This document shows positions 42,710 to 55,131 of a stretch of 64,000 nt of DNA, piece after piece; positions within the stretch are counted from its first letter, which is position 1, and each line of letters opens with the position of its first letter. A model generated the notes under the pieces. It saw nothing but the letters and a program-made list of their open reading frames with translations. It made no database searches and had not been told where the DNA came from. Where the stretch lies: positions 132,764,694-132,828,693 of the forward strand of contig OY992537.1 of the NCBI GenBank assembly GCA_963921195.1, read 5' to 3'. The DNA is from Pegoplata infirma. Lineage: Eukaryota; Arthropoda; Insecta; Diptera; Anthomyiidae. The position numbers and the translations under genes are program-made.

Positions 42710-45005
42710 TGAAGTATTCTTATTTCTAAGAGTATACTTATTCATGAAATAATACACGTTGGTTAAAATATAAAACATAAACTTTGTTTATTAATTAAAT
42801 ATTTCTTTGTTTTTATAAGAAAAGCGCCCGTCCTGACATTTGTCTGGACAAAGCAACTTGACTTGTTGAACTCAGAAACAGTGCTGCCAGGCTTTTTTTG
42901 TTAAAAATCGTCAAAATTTGGGAAAAAAGTCGTCAAAACCGTCAAAAGTTTTAAAAAAAGTCGTCAAAAAATCGTCACTTTAAAAAATGTTAAAAACACA
43001 TTTTTTGATATACTAAAATTTTAAAACGCACAATAACATTTTTTCTATCCACTTTAGTTTAATGAATTTTTTAAATTTACGCACACAAAATAATTTTTTA
43101 GCTAAATAAAAAGGAATTTTCTTTTAAAACAAGTGACAAAATAGTTGAAAGTCATTCGATTTTTCATTTGTTTCAACAGACAGCAACATTAAATTTTAAC
43201 TGCTGATAAAATAAATATCATTAAATCTTAAACAAATTAAATTTCGAGCCAGTTTTTTAACAAAAAAATTTGCAAAGTAAATAGTTTATAAATTTTTTGA
43301 CATGGAAATCAAAGATATGACTTGTAGCAACATTTCTTATGCAAATTTGGTTTAAAGCTTTTCAATTTAAGCACTTAAATTCGCGAATTTCTTAATTTTT
43401 CAAGGTTTTCGCGAAATTAACAGCCAAATTGGTCTTTTATAAAAAACTTGCTTTTAATGAATCAAAAATGCATCCCTAACAATACAAATAGTGGACAAAA
43501 AACAGCTATGTTATATGGACGATCATGATGAAAATCGCGAAAAACCGTTTTTATGTATATGCCAGCATCATTTTACGAGATGATTTAAGGTTCCATCTTT
43601 TAGTATATAATGTGGGAACCTTAAACAACTAACTGACCAAAAATTCGGCCAAAAAAGTTTTCATTTGCAAAAGTTATCTTAACAAAAACTATTACTTCAG
43701 TGTTTGCGATACAATAATTATAGTTTCTGTTAAGATAACTTTTGCAAATGAAAACTTTTTTGGACAAATTTTGGGTCAGTTCATTGTTTAAGGTTCCCAC
43801 ATTATATACTAAAAGATGAAGCCTCAAATCATCTCCTAAAGTGATGCTGCCATATACAAAAAAACGGTTTTTCGCGATTTTCATCATGATGGTCCATATA
43901 ACATAGATGTTTTTTTGTCCACTATTCGTAGTGTCATGGACGCCTTTATGATCCACAAAATGCAAGTTTTTTATCAGAGACCAATTTAGCGGTTAATTAA
44001 AAAAATGAAGAAATCCGCGAATTTAAGGGCTTAAGATGAGAAGCTTTAAACCAAATTTATATTAGAAATAGTGCTACAAGTTATATCTTTGTTTTCCATG
44101 CCGTAAAATTTAAAAATCATTAGCTTTGGAATTTTTTTTGTTAAAAAAACAACTGAAAATCAGCCAATCTTTAATGACATTTTACAAGAAAACTGTACCA
44201 TACATCGAAAAACGGAGTACGCCATTCGATTCAGCATGTCCGAAATATATTGAAATGATGGTCGTACCTCTTGTTTTCTAAAATAGTGTTTAGTTTTGTC
44301 ACGCAGTGTTATTCTCTGAGTTTCAGTTTTTGAGTCTAAAAAAAAGGTTCTTTTGGATGAATCGTTTTCATACAAAAAATATAAATATTTGCTCCATTTT
44401 TGGAGTCACTAGAGAGTATGTTTGTTCACTGGGAACTCAAATTCTAAAAAAAAGATTTCTCATTTAAAAAATCAACAATTAAAATTAAATTAAAAGAATA
44501 ATCATTTATTTTTCATAAAGACCAAAACTGAATGACTTTAAAACGAAATAATTTTTTAAGTGCAGTTATATTTCCAAAACAGAATTAAATGTTGTAAATT
44601 TGTGTCTTTCTTCTGTATTTTATTTTAATCGAGTTTTTTTTTTTTTTTAACCCATTGTAAAATAAAAAAAGTTGCAAATTTATATTTTTGTGAATAAAAG
44701 TGGAGTTAAAAAAAATCGTCAAAATGCATGGGAGTCAAATCAGAAAATCGTCAGTCGTCATTTTGCAAAATTTCATGAAAAAATCGTCAAAATGACGAAA
44801 AATCGTCACTTCTGGCAGCACTGCTCAGAAAGATAATTGATTTTAATACGCAAGCGCTGCTCCTTTTATAGCAATTCTAAACGCTCACGATAACATAGTA
44901 GTAAAAATAAGTAGTAGAAATAACAAAGAACCATTGTTGTATAAAAAAGTAAACAAAAATAAAGTCAGCAATGACCGTTAAATTCAAAATAAGTGCAGAG
45001 TTGCA
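42710..45005 (-). repeat. 5' LTR (right), split by a hAT element
   Basis: LTR halves 42710-42878 and 44832-45005 join at CTCAGAAA, duplicated by the hAT insertion at 42879-44823. The second half (174 bases) is identical to the other LTR. Promoter function is probably destroyed in this copy. Confidence 0.8.
42879..44823. mobile_element. 1.95-kb foldback hAT-type element with exact TSD
   Basis: CAGTGCTGCCAGGC and CTGGCAGCACTG termini; CTCAGAAA at 42871-42878 and 44824-44831 is an exact 8-bp TSD. Subterminal GTCGTCAAAA / TTTTGACGA repeats occur at both ends. Almost the entire element is one palindrome: the middle arms 43490-43695 and 43725-43925 (GGTTCCATCTTTTAGTATAT with its inverse) enclose a loop of about 30 bases, and weaker pairing reaches outward past 43240 and 44150. 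No transposase. Confidence 0.85.
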
Positions 45006-45291
45006 GTTTTCTTTTCTCAACTGAAACGAAATGAAGATGAACAAAATACATTGTGTTCAATTTCATGACAAAGAAAAATAAAACAAAATACAAATAATCT
45101 TGTTCATGAATATGAAAACAAAAAGAGCTTCATATACGTACTCTGGATTTAAGTTCAAATTTGTGAAAAATGTGAAAAATAAGTATTTTGCTAAAAATTT
45201 AAAATTTAAAAAAATAATAAAAGATATTTATATGCATCCTATTGTCTCTGTAATTTATGTGGAAAGGAGGAAAAGATGTCAAGTTTTATTG
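45006..45291. other. Non-coding spacer
   Basis: Old target sequence of the LTR element; the frame at 45100 is AT-driven and not a gene. Confidence 0.35.
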
Positions 45292-47640
45292 TATACTAGC
45301 AGAGTACCCGGCGTTGCCCGAGGAATAAAAATTCGAAATTTTAATCAATAATTATGAAATTTGTGTTTTTTCTAAGAACTATATTTTTTTATAAAAAGAA
45401 AACTAAAAAAAATTAAAAAAATCTATTTTTATTGAACAAAATTGAAACATTGAAGAAAATTGTTTTCCCCAAAATCGAATGTTAAAAATTTTATTAATCT
45501 TTGTAAAGGAATCAATGTATTTTGATTTGGATTGGATATTTTATTTTAATAAAAATTTATTTCCACGGTTAATATTTTTCAGAACAGAAAATATTTTTAT
45601 TATTTTCAACATAAGTAGTAAAGATACTGTTCATAGTGAAAAAAGTCTCATAATTTTTCAAAAGGGAAAGTCTTAAATCCTTAAAATATTTGACCCCAGC
45701 GTTTTTGTTAACTTGACCCTACGTATGTGGATCATTCTCCCATCAGAACTTTAAGTTATCAGGAAGGGGAAAAGTAAAAAAACAAAATATTGTTATGTAC
45801 TCATATCTGAATTATTTTGATTTAATGCCTTTTAATTAAAACCCCCATGATATGTAGTTGTCCAAACCCAATGGTTCTTTTTGGTCTATAAATCTTATGT
45901 TTAAATTTTTAGCCAAATCTGACAAAATTAACCTTGCCTTTTGCCATACAAACTAAATTTTTTTTTTTAACTTTTTAATTTATTTATTTTTTTTAATAAT
46001 GCTTTACTTGATTAAGCTTAATAATGACTAAAAATTTCATTTTGGAGGGATAACCCCTTCCGCTTCAAAATTTGCTTCGAAAAAAAAAATGTAGGTTGTT
46101 GGAGTCCTACTCAAAGAATTTTTAATTTTTTTTTCTTAATTTTGACTTGAAAGGATTTTAGCTGAGATGTATTCACATAAAAATGTTATTCTTCTTGGCA
46201 TCTTTATCGTGTTCTTAAATGTATAAAAAAATCATAAAAAATGCGTCTACACTTTTTTCAAATTTTATGTATTGTCAAAAAAAAAAAAAAGATTGTAGAT
46301 TTCCTGGCAAATTATCGTTCGTTTTAGTGTAAAAGCTATATGTTAAAATTTTTAGCCAAATCGGACAATTTTAACCCGTTCCTCTGGGTGGTTTAAATTT
46401 TTTGTGAAAATAAAAAAAAAAAAATTAGGATTAAACTTTTATACTTCAGCGGCACATGTTAAAATTGTCCGATTTGGCTAAAAACTTAAATATAGATTTC
46501 TTAGGCAAAAAGCAACCATAATTTGCCCAGCATTTGACGAAATTCGACAAAAGCCATTTTTTGTGATAATAAAATGTGAGAAAGGTAAAAAGTGAATTTT
46601 TTGCTATATTTTAGAACGTGATAAAGACGTTACAGAAAGAAATAAGATTTTTGTGTTAATATGTAGCATTAAGAGCAACATCTCAAAGAAAAATTCTTTC
46701 GAGTCAAAAGTTTTGACTCAAAACTAAATAAATTTTTTGGAGTATGACTGCAACGGCCCTAAATTTTTTTTTCGGAGTCAATTTTGAAGCGTTTATTCCA
46801 CGAAAATTAAAGTAAAGTAAAATAATAATTAAAAAAAAAAATAAAAAATAGAAAAAAAATGTTGTTTGGTTTGTATGGAAAAAAAAGTTTTGTCCGATTT
46901 GGCTAAAAATTTAAACATAGAGTTTTTAGACCAAAACGAACCATAATTTGCCCGGCGATCGACAAAATTCGAAAAAAGTCATTGTTCGTGCCACCCTAAT
47001 ATACATAAATGGAATATCAGTAGTCAAAATTGAATTCGATCGACATAACTGGTTTTAAACTGAAAACTTTTTTATTCAACGTTTGGCTGTAAAAACATCA
47101 ATTTACAGTTAATTCTAAATCTTCTTCCAAAATGTTGTCCCTAACATTCGGTTTTTTTATATGTTCAAGACGTAAATGAATTCTTTCGAATAGTGTTTTT
47201 TATTTTAAATTTGAAATTTGAAATATCGAACCGTGAGTTTTATAGTATATGAGGTACAGATCCCCGAACAGTGATAAAACTGAATGGCCAAGCCGTGTTA
47301 ATGAACTTATTTAAAAAAACTGAAAAGGCTAAGTTGTTTTTTAAAAAAAGAGCTTTCCAATGGTGGTATTCAAATTAAAATCTGGGTTATTGTGTCTTTT
47401 TAAAAGCGGAAAAACTGATTTTTTTTTCATATTTTCACATTTTTAAAAGTCCCCCTTAACCGATATCAAAACATTCTATAGCCTATCATCTAAGTTGGAA
47501 TGAAAGCTTTATTATGGTTTTTATCTGATCAAAATCGGTTCAGTAGTCTCTTCAAACACCGGTGACAAAGAAAATTTTCGCGAAAAGTGCGTTTTATAAT
47601 ATAGTATAGATATAGATAGAGATATAGATAAATAGACTTA
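45292..47640 (+). repeat. Dispersed repeat with TATACTAGC-ACCCGGCGTTG head
   Basis: Head TATACTAGCAGAGTACCCGG parallels the element at 33814. The tail has ATCAAAATCGGTTCAGTAGT and then a TATAGATA microsatellite ending near 47640. The middle has several copies of TTTTTAGCCAAATC(G/T)GAC and its inverse (45905, 46345, 46465, 46895). A CACCCTA hAT-like terminus at 46990 is unpaired. No coding region. Confidence 0.45.
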
Positions 47641-47652
47641 AAGGTTTATAGT

Positions 47653-48147
47653 ATGTTTCCAGTGGCATGATTTGGGCAAATCAGAGTGTTTTGAGGAAAT
47701 CATGTCATTTTCTACATGTTTTCCCATACATTTTTCATATGCGCAAAACAGCTCAAATTGTGTGTTTTGGTACAAAACATGTCGACTTTTTAAACTCACC
47801 ACTTGTTTTGGTCAGTGCAACACTGTATTTTATGTTCGAAAATAAAAGCTTCTCATTCGTAGTGAGTGTTCGCTAGAAGAAGAAGACATTTCATTTTTTT
47901 TGTTATTAAAATAACTTACAATTAGTTGTTTAAAAATCTTTATTTAATTACATATAATAAACTACAAAATTAATTGTTTTTGGTAATTATTTTCATAATT
48001 TTGTTGTTTTAACTATTTTGTGGAGAAAACGTCAAATTAATTACGAAAATTCGTAATCAGTTTGACGTTGCAAATCACTTCAACTTGAGTGGAAACAGGT
48101 CGAAGTGTTTTGCTCAAATCAAGTGTTTTTGATTTGAATGGAAACAT
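47653..48147. repeat. Imperfect inverted-repeat element, ends ATGTTTCCA
   Basis: ATGTTTCCAGTGGCATGATT near 47653 pairs loosely with GATTTGAATGGAAACAT near 48147; AGTGTTTTG and CAAATCA words appear in both halves. TSD not found. Confidence 0.35.
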
Positions 48148-48449
48148 GGTTTTAAGCCATGTAGAAGTCCGATTTGTCAGATTTATATAGACTGCCAAAT
48201 GGCAGCCTCGTGCAACTATGGAAAGTTGTTGATTTGGCAAAGGACCGCACAGGACACTATAAAGATAACTCCTACTTTGGCCGACCAATACGTACATATG
48301 AAGAACAAACTTTCCGCACACGTTTTTGCTGATACTTTTAACATTTACACATTTAAGTCAAACATCCACAAATAAAACTCCCTCTTTCCTCCTTCCCATA
48401 CCTAAATTTTCTGTTCTTAATACAATGCAATGCATTAATGCATTATAGG

Positions 48450-49410
48450 TAGGGTGACCATTTTTTTCTGAACTCAAATCAGTACGCCCAAGCTTTTACA
48501 TTTATATTTTCGTGAAATACCTCTCTAAAAACTATTTTCTATGGCAAAACACTGATCATTTTTTCAACACTCAAAAAAATTCTATTAAACTAACAAACTT
48601 GGGGAAATTAATATTTCAGTAAAAACAACTGTTTGAAAAGAGCTGTTTAAAAACAAAGGTTTAAAAAAATGCCTTAAACTGTTGTCGTTATTTTGCAAAA
48701 AAATTTAACTGACTTCAAACAACTTAATTTGAATGTTAATTGTTTCAGTGCAGAAATTATAACAAACAAAACCGACAGGTTTTAAGTTTAAAAAATCCCT
48801 CAAATTCTGAGGACTTTTTTCCATAAGTTTTGATAACTCTGACTTTTATAAAACTTCCCAGATAAAAAGCACATGTTTTTAAATAGCGGCTGATGTTTTG
48901 AGTGATTTGTCCAATCAATTCTGAAGACATTACCTCATCGAACATCTCAGAATCATTTGAATTAATGCAATTACATTATCTTTCTAAAAATATAAAAAAT
49001 CCATCATCCCGTGAGCTTTTCGTTTAGAAAACCTCAAAGATTATGAGCGCCTTTTCATATAAGCCTTTTCATATTTATAGGATCAAAATAACTCCATGCT
49101 CAGATACATTTTTGCGTTAATGAACCTCTTGATTCACGAACTCTGTACTTTTTAGAATTGATTTAACTCAAATTATCTTTTTCTCATAGTTAAGTTATAA
49201 AAAACTACTCCGATGACTTATTTATGAAAATTCAAGTTTTTGTATAAAATTTTCGAACAAAATTAATTTTTATGTTGAAATGTTCAAAAATCAGTACAAT
49301 CAGTACAAATTTCAAAAAATCAGTACTAATCAGTACAACGTCTTTTGATCAGTACACGTGATCAAAAATCAGTACATGTACTGATCAAATCAGTACGTAT
49401 GGTCAGCCTA
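48450..49410. mobile_element. 961-bp hAT-type element with exact TSD
   Basis: TAGGGTGACCATTTTTTTCT and ATGGTCAGCCTA; ATTATAGG at 48442-48449 and 49411-49418 is an exact 8-bp TSD. The last 130 bases carry ATCAGTAC seven times plus one inverted copy, and the left end has one, perhaps transposase sites. No transposase ORF. Confidence 0.85.
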
Positions 49411-50468
49411 ATTATAGGACCTAAATTTAAGACCGCCAAAGCTGAAATAAGAATATTGTTGTGTATTTTATTTGTGTCTTTTTGGTCGAAGCATTCAGCA
49501 TCTGCATTTTAATGATAATTATTATCTTGGTGATTACCGTTTACCAAAATCAGTCCATTAAACTCATTTTAACCCCAAATTGGGAACTGTTCCAATGATT
49601 GAGTCTTTGCGTATGCGATAGATATATGGTAAAAGAAGAAAAGGAAATCCAACGGTTATACTCCTACAAAACTGCATAGTTGGTGCACGAAGTAATTTCT
49701 GCTTTGCGATTTCGTAGCAAGGGGTTTTCATATGCCTTTTAGGAGAAGCAGGGGTTAAAAAAGTACTTGGCGCGATCCAGTTTTTTTTAGTTAATGACAG
49801 AACAAATAAAAAATTTTGTTTTTAAAAATTAAAAAATGTCTCCTTTTAACTTTTCTTTAAATTTTGCCAAGACCTTAATTCATTTATTTAAGTAGTATCT
49901 GTAAATAATCAAGAAATCAGTTAATATAGAGGCTCAAATATGACAAAAAAATTAGATTTTCCACTATTCTCTACCTCACAACTCGAAAATAATAGCTTTC
50001 CGAAGCAAATTTATATCAGATTTGCATTTCTCATGCCCAAATTACCCAGAATGATTTTATTTTCGGACAGAAAACATATATTTCGTTTTGCAGTGTCATA
50101 GTCTAAAATTTCACAAGGCTGCCTTTTGGCACTCTAAATATTTTTACCTGTAACAGGCAAATAAAGGTATACATTCCATTTTGTATGCGATTTTCAATGT
50201 TTTTGGGCCAAGATCATCCATAGAAAAAAATATGAGCAAAAACAAAAATTAAAAGCGAGACTGTACAGTAAGGTGGGTCGAAAATTTTTTTTTTTTTTCA
50301 AAATGGCACCAAGCCTAAACGATAGTACATGTTTCGAGATGTATACCATAAAAATTTCAGACCGCTAAAAAAATAATTCAGCTATCGCATGAGTATTGAC
50401 GTTTTTAAATTTTTGACCCCATAATTTGAAAAAATACTTAAAATACATCATTTGAAAAATATGAATAA
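49411..50468. other. Non-coding stretch
   Basis: No open frame, paired terminus or RNA gene recognised. Confidence 0.35.
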
Positions 50469-50890
50469 TAGTACATTCACACTCAGCTCGAAACCTCGTT
50501 GAAAGTACGTACTTTCATTTTGAAAACATAACCGTTCACACCCGAAATTTTTTACGGTTATCATGTTTTCGAAAATTACCAAATAAAATTTGCGAACATA
50601 CCGACATTAATCGCACACAATTAATTAATTTTCGACCTAATTTACAATAATTTATTTAAATCTTTTGATTTAATGCTATTTTTTATGAAAATATTTAAAT
50701 ATTTTTATTTTTTATTTTTGACACTTTCTTTAATTTATTTTCTTTATGAAATTTAAGAGCTTTCGAACGTACTTTCGTTGAAAACTCATAACAAAAAGTT
50801 TTCAATTTGTATGGGAAAATACGTACTTTCAAATGAGGTTTGAGGCGAAACCTCGTTAAACGGGCTTTCGATGCCAATGTGAATACACTA
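50469..50890. mobile_element. 422-bp TIR element, ends TAGTGTATTCACA
   Basis: TAGTACATTCACACTCAGCT at the left pairs with CCAATGTGAATACACTA at the right, followed inward by CGAAACCTCGTT / AACGAGGTTTCG and AAGTACGTACTTTC words at both ends. TSD not identified. Confidence 0.55.
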
Positions 50891-51834
50891 TAAACATAAA
50901 TTTAAATATGGTGATCTAAAGAAAAAAAAACTACGTTTATAGACTTAAAAAAAGTCAACCTAAAAAAAAGTTAGAATTTTTTTTGTCCCTCCTAAAATCA
51001 AAAATTAAAAATGGACTTGACAGGTTTGCCGACTAAGCCAACGATATTCTTTTCGCAGATTCTTAGTAATAATATTTAATGATTTTTGGGGTCGTTGAAG
51101 AGAAAACAAAAACAATATATAAGACTATATATTTTGTCATTAAAACGTCTTACATCACTTATGGTGTTTGGTATTTAATTTTTTGCTAAAGAGTCTTGAC
51201 AATGATCTGTTGACACCAAACGAAAGATAAACCAAAAATAAAGAAACCTTTTTTAAACAGCATTATGATTCATAAAGGAATGTGACCTCGAGCTAGAGTT
51301 ATCGTTCAAAAAATAAAAATTTAAAGATCGAATAATAACTTAATTTGTATTAATATAAAAATTTAAACGGAAGATTTAATCCCGATATTCCAGTATTAAA
51401 ATATTAAACTCCCGAATCAGGGGATTTGTTAATGTCAATCTCTATTGTCACTCCATCCATACCCAGTTGACAGTTTCCTAGAACTTATGCTGTAATAAAA
51501 AAATATGTTCCACCATACTACCATTTATACTATGCACGTACTAGTACAACATGCAGGTTACAATTGCAATATTTCGCAAACCCTTTTCTTCAGTGCAGCA
51601 ATAGCAACTATATAAAATTTAATAACTTTTTTTTTTTTTGTATACTTCGACAATGTTACAAGTAGAAAATGTGAATGTTGGCTGATATCATGATGAATGG
51701 CTGAGTTTGTTTGGATGGATGAATGAATTAATAAAAGAATATTATGAACGCAGGAACAAAGGATTCTAAAGTTCTATGGAGGATACTTATGAAAAATGTT
51801 TTGCTTAAACGTTATTTTTTTTAAGAGTATTTGA
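50891..51834. other. Non-coding stretch
   Basis: AT-rich sequence with no feature I can support. Confidence 0.35.
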
Positions 51835-53071
51835 TAGAGTTGTCAATTATTCGACTTTCAACTTTGTTCGAATAATTCAAATAATTGTTTTCCTCGTTCG
51901 ATCAAACGATTAAAGATCAAAATTTATTCGATTAATCGAAGAGAATAACGAATAAAAAAATTATTTTAAAAAATATTTTTATTAACAAAAAAAAATAAAC
52001 AATTCATATAAAAAAACTTAAAATAAGAAAGTAAAAATTTTTATTAACGAAAAATGCATAAAAAACTTAAAAATAAAATAGTTAAAAGTTAAAAAAACTT
52101 AAAAATTGAATAACTGAGATCACTTTTAATTAATGGATGTCGATTTTAATACTTGTTGAGAAATAATTCAAATACAAATTATTATTTGAGGTATTCAGAC
52201 AAAATATATCATAAATGATTTTAATTTTTGTCAAATAAGACAATTTAAGATGTTCTTAAGAAATAATCTTTTAAAATAAAAGTTGACTCAATTTTTTTGC
52301 TTTCAAACGATTTTTGTTTTTATTAAATTAGATTTTGAAAACACTCTTTCGCTAATTGTTGAAGTAGGTGATATAGTAAGAAGAGCATACAAAAGTTTAT
52401 TTAATTTTTCTGTTCTTTTTTCAGATTTTCCCAAATTTATCATATCGTCCTGATATATCGCTGAAGTCCTTTTTATTTTCTGAATTTTTAATACTTTGAA
52501 TTGAATTATTTAACTCGCATAAAAGATTATTATTTTCATTACTAATAACTTCCTCTATTTCAATATTTTTATCTGGAGTATAATTCATTTGCATATTCTA
52601 TTGTTTCGCTTTTTGTAGAATATTTTAAGAAACTTTCATTGCTCGAAAAATTTCCAGAATTTAGAAAAATTATTAACGTAATTTAACTCTTTTATGCGTC
52701 TCTTATTAATTCTTATTTTAATACGTTTTAGTAAGTCTGATGCAAAAGAATTATTAATTTTTTCTAAATTGTTTAATAAAAACTTGATAACTCCCTCTAA
52801 TTATATAATGGATGTGCTATCCAGGGCTATGGATGGCTACAATATATTTTAACTTTCCTACATTTTGTATAAAATCTTTAAAAATTTATGAGAATTAATC
52901 AAATTCTAAGCATTTATTTAATTTTTTAATTAAAAAAAATTGTTCGATTAATCGACATTAATTAATCGATTTATTCGTTATTCGAAAATCGTCATTTTTG
53001 AATTATTCGAACAAGAGTTGGGTTTTGTTTGATCGATTAATCGAATTATTCTTAATCGACTGACAACTCTA
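51835..53071. mobile_element. 1.24-kb hAT element with exact TSD and transposase relic
   Basis: TAGAGTTGTCAATTATTCGA and TCGACTGACAACTCTA; GTATTTGA at 51827-51834 and 53072-53079 is an exact 8-bp TSD. Subterminal TTCGATTAATCGA repeats at both ends. It keeps part of a hAT transposase on the minus strand, which confirms the class of the TAGAG-ended elements in this window. Confidence 0.9.
52325..52810 (-). pseudogene. hAT transposase C-terminal relic
   Basis: On the minus strand, 52374-52325 reads SPTSTISERVFSKSNLI, the hAT dimerisation motif (PATSxxSERxFSxxxxI). Upstream in the same direction, LEGVIKFLLNNLEKINNSFA and SDLLKRIKIRINKRR are recognisable with frameshifts. Stops and indels are frequent, and the DDE part and zinc finger are missing. 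Confidence 0.75.
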
Positions 53072-53171
53072 GTATTTGAGATAACATGAATACCACACAA
53101 ATATTTTCAAAGTCTACAGAAGTTTACTTCCTAGAACGTGCTCTATACAAAATATCAATTGACTATCATCC

Positions 53172-53245
53172 ATTTTTATACCCTACATAAAGTGGTAGAG
53201 GATTTATACAAGTTTGTAATTACGTTTGTAACACATGGGACATAC
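53172..53245 (+). repeat. mini-me head fragment
   Basis: TTTTTATACCCTACATAAAG, GGTAGAGGATTTATACAAGT and ACGTTTGTAACACAT follow the order of the other mini-me heads; the body is absent. Confidence 0.45.
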
Positions 53246-53306
53246 TTAGCAAAATTTTTTTCCTAATAGTCAGTTCCAGCACACATTATATTATCCCGCA
53301 TCAGAT

Positions 53307-53698
53307 CCCACCAAAAAATACTGCTTGCCTATAAGCAGGTTTATAAGGGAGTGATTTTTGTTGTGTGCTTACAAACCTGCTTACGTATGGCATGATAATT
53401 GTTCGCAATGTCCCACTTAAGAGCATTTCTTTTGAGCGCTTATATCGACGCAATGAATATGAATTGAAATCATGCCTTTTCTTAAATATTTTTAGTATTT
53501 TTTTAAGTCACTGCCATACTTTACTGCAACCGGTATGCAGGTAAGTATGCCCACAAAATCTCTCCCTTACACTACTGCATACGGTATGCAGCTGTGTAAG
53601 CGAATGTCATAAAAAAATAGCAACAACAAAAATCATTCGCTTACACAAGTGCATTCTTGTATGCACTGCTTTCAAAATCTCGATTATTTTTTGCTGGG
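53307..53698. mobile_element. 392-bp TIR element CCCASCAAAAAATA with AT flanks
   Basis: CCCACCAAAAAATACTGC and inverse GATTATTTTTTGCTGGG; AT on each side (53305-53306, 53699-53700). Internal GTATGCAGGTAAGTATGC and GCTTACACA(A/T) motifs recur. Same terminal type as 25681-26415. Confidence 0.6.
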
Positions 53699-54671
53699 AT
53701 TCTACTTAACATTTAACAATCGATGATTTTTGTTTGAAATTATTCCGAACATCAAAATGTTCGTGAAGAGACTAAATCAAAAATTATACTGGCCGAAATT
53801 TTTGAAAATTTTAGATGCGTCTGGTATCAGACCACTGGTTTTAGATAAACCTTTTAATGCTGATTCCGGATCTGTTTTCCAAATTTGTTCATCATGTCAG
53901 GCTTTTGAGAAAACTGAGGTCAAAGTTCACAAAAATCGCGTTTGTGCATTTTTAAGAGCTTTTTTGTGGCCAATTCACGAAGTCGATAGCGATTGTTATT
54001 CCAATCGATCGTGCAGTTTTTTATTTTTTTCTATCGCCTAAGATTATGCTTTAATAAATACAAGCTTTTTTTACATCTTGTTCATGTTTTTATGTGCGAG
54101 TGTTATAAAATAAACTTGCATTTATCAAAGCATAATTTAAGGCTTAAAAAAAAATTGAAAAATCGCACGTTTGAGTAGAATCGCTAGCAACTCCGAGAAT
54201 ACGAACCCTGGTTTCAACACTTTTTCGCCATGCCAGGTTTTAAATAAAAATGTATTTTTAAGAGTTTTTTTCGAATCTGGTTTCAAAATTTTTCCTTCCT
54301 GTTAAATTCATAAAATTCGTGTTTTGGTCATTTTTGATTGCTAATTCCGGCTTTTGAGAAAATTGAGGTCAAAGTTCACAAAAACCGTGTTTTTGGTAAT
54401 TTTTAAGAGCTTTTTGTAAAATTTTTAGATACGCCTGGTATTTTATTACACGTTTTCGATTAACCTTTCGATGCTGATTCCGAATCTGGTTTCCAAATTT
54501 AAAGAATTTTGAGAAAATTCAAATCAAAATACACAAAAAACGTGTTTTTTTTTGCAATTTTGGGAGCTTTTTTGGAAATTTTTGTGCGTATGGAGTCTGA
54601 CCACTCGTTTTCAAAGGGCCTTTCAGTGCTAATTCCGAATCTGGTTTCCAAATTTTTCTTCATATCAGAGG

Positions 54672-54885
54672 GCTAATCACGTAAAACGAAAACGATTGAC
54701 GATGCATAGACGACATCAAAATACATATCGTTTTGAAGGGAAATTTGAAAGTTTTTCTTTATTATATCATTAAAGAGTGTTGTCTTACCCAGAAACATTA
54801 AAAAAATTGGAAACATTTTGTTTAGTTTCGGAACAACATGACTCCAAACATCGACGATACTCAACTATCATTTTGCGTGATCACA
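54672..54885. mobile_element. About 214-bp TIR element in the tandem array
   Basis: TAATCACGTAAAACGAAAAC at the left pairs with CATTTTGCGTGATCA at the right; sequence between is unrelated to the tandem unit. CGATGCATAGACG / CATCGACGATA words are partly inverted. TSD unclear. Confidence 0.45.
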
Positions 54886-55131
54886 GTCCAGATTTATAAA
54901 AATCATGTTTTTGGGCATTTTGGATAGCTTTTTTATAAAAATTTTGAATGCAATTGTTTTCGATTTCGGATCTGTTTTCCAAAATTTTCCATCAAGTTAG
55001 GCTTTTAAGAAAATTGATTTCAAATTTCACAAAAAGCGTGTTGTTGCGTTTTGAGAGCTTTTTTGTAAAATTTTCGGATGCCTCTGGGATCTGATCATCC
55101 GCTTTCGATTACCAGTTCACACAGAAAACAA

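Larger units (their letters stand above)
39886..45005 (-). mobile_element. Young Ty3-like LTR retrotransposon encoding only Gag-protease
   Basis: Direct LTRs lie at 39886-40229 and 42710-45005 (the latter split by a 1.9-kb hAT element plus its TSD). Both read TGAAGTATTC...GAGTTGCA on the plus strand. Over about 343 aligned bases I see one substitution and one 1-base indel. The flanks share GTTT (39882-39885, 45006-45009). PBS, one long ORF and a PPT follow in the right order on the minus strand. RT, RNase H and integrase are absent, so the family depends on a helper. Without the hAT insert it is about 3.17 kb. Confidence 0.85.

Noticed and set aside
43621..43965. 114-codon minus-strand frame
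   Set aside because: It crosses the loop of the 1.95-kb palindromic hAT element, so it reads the same sequence on both arms.
46980..47002. Right hAT terminus (GTGCCACCCTA followed by ATATACAT)
   Set aside because: No matching left terminus or second ATATACAT copy was found upstream, so I do not call an element.
53730..54041. 103-codon open frame
   Set aside because: It reads through the first unit of a tandem array; other units do not keep the frame.
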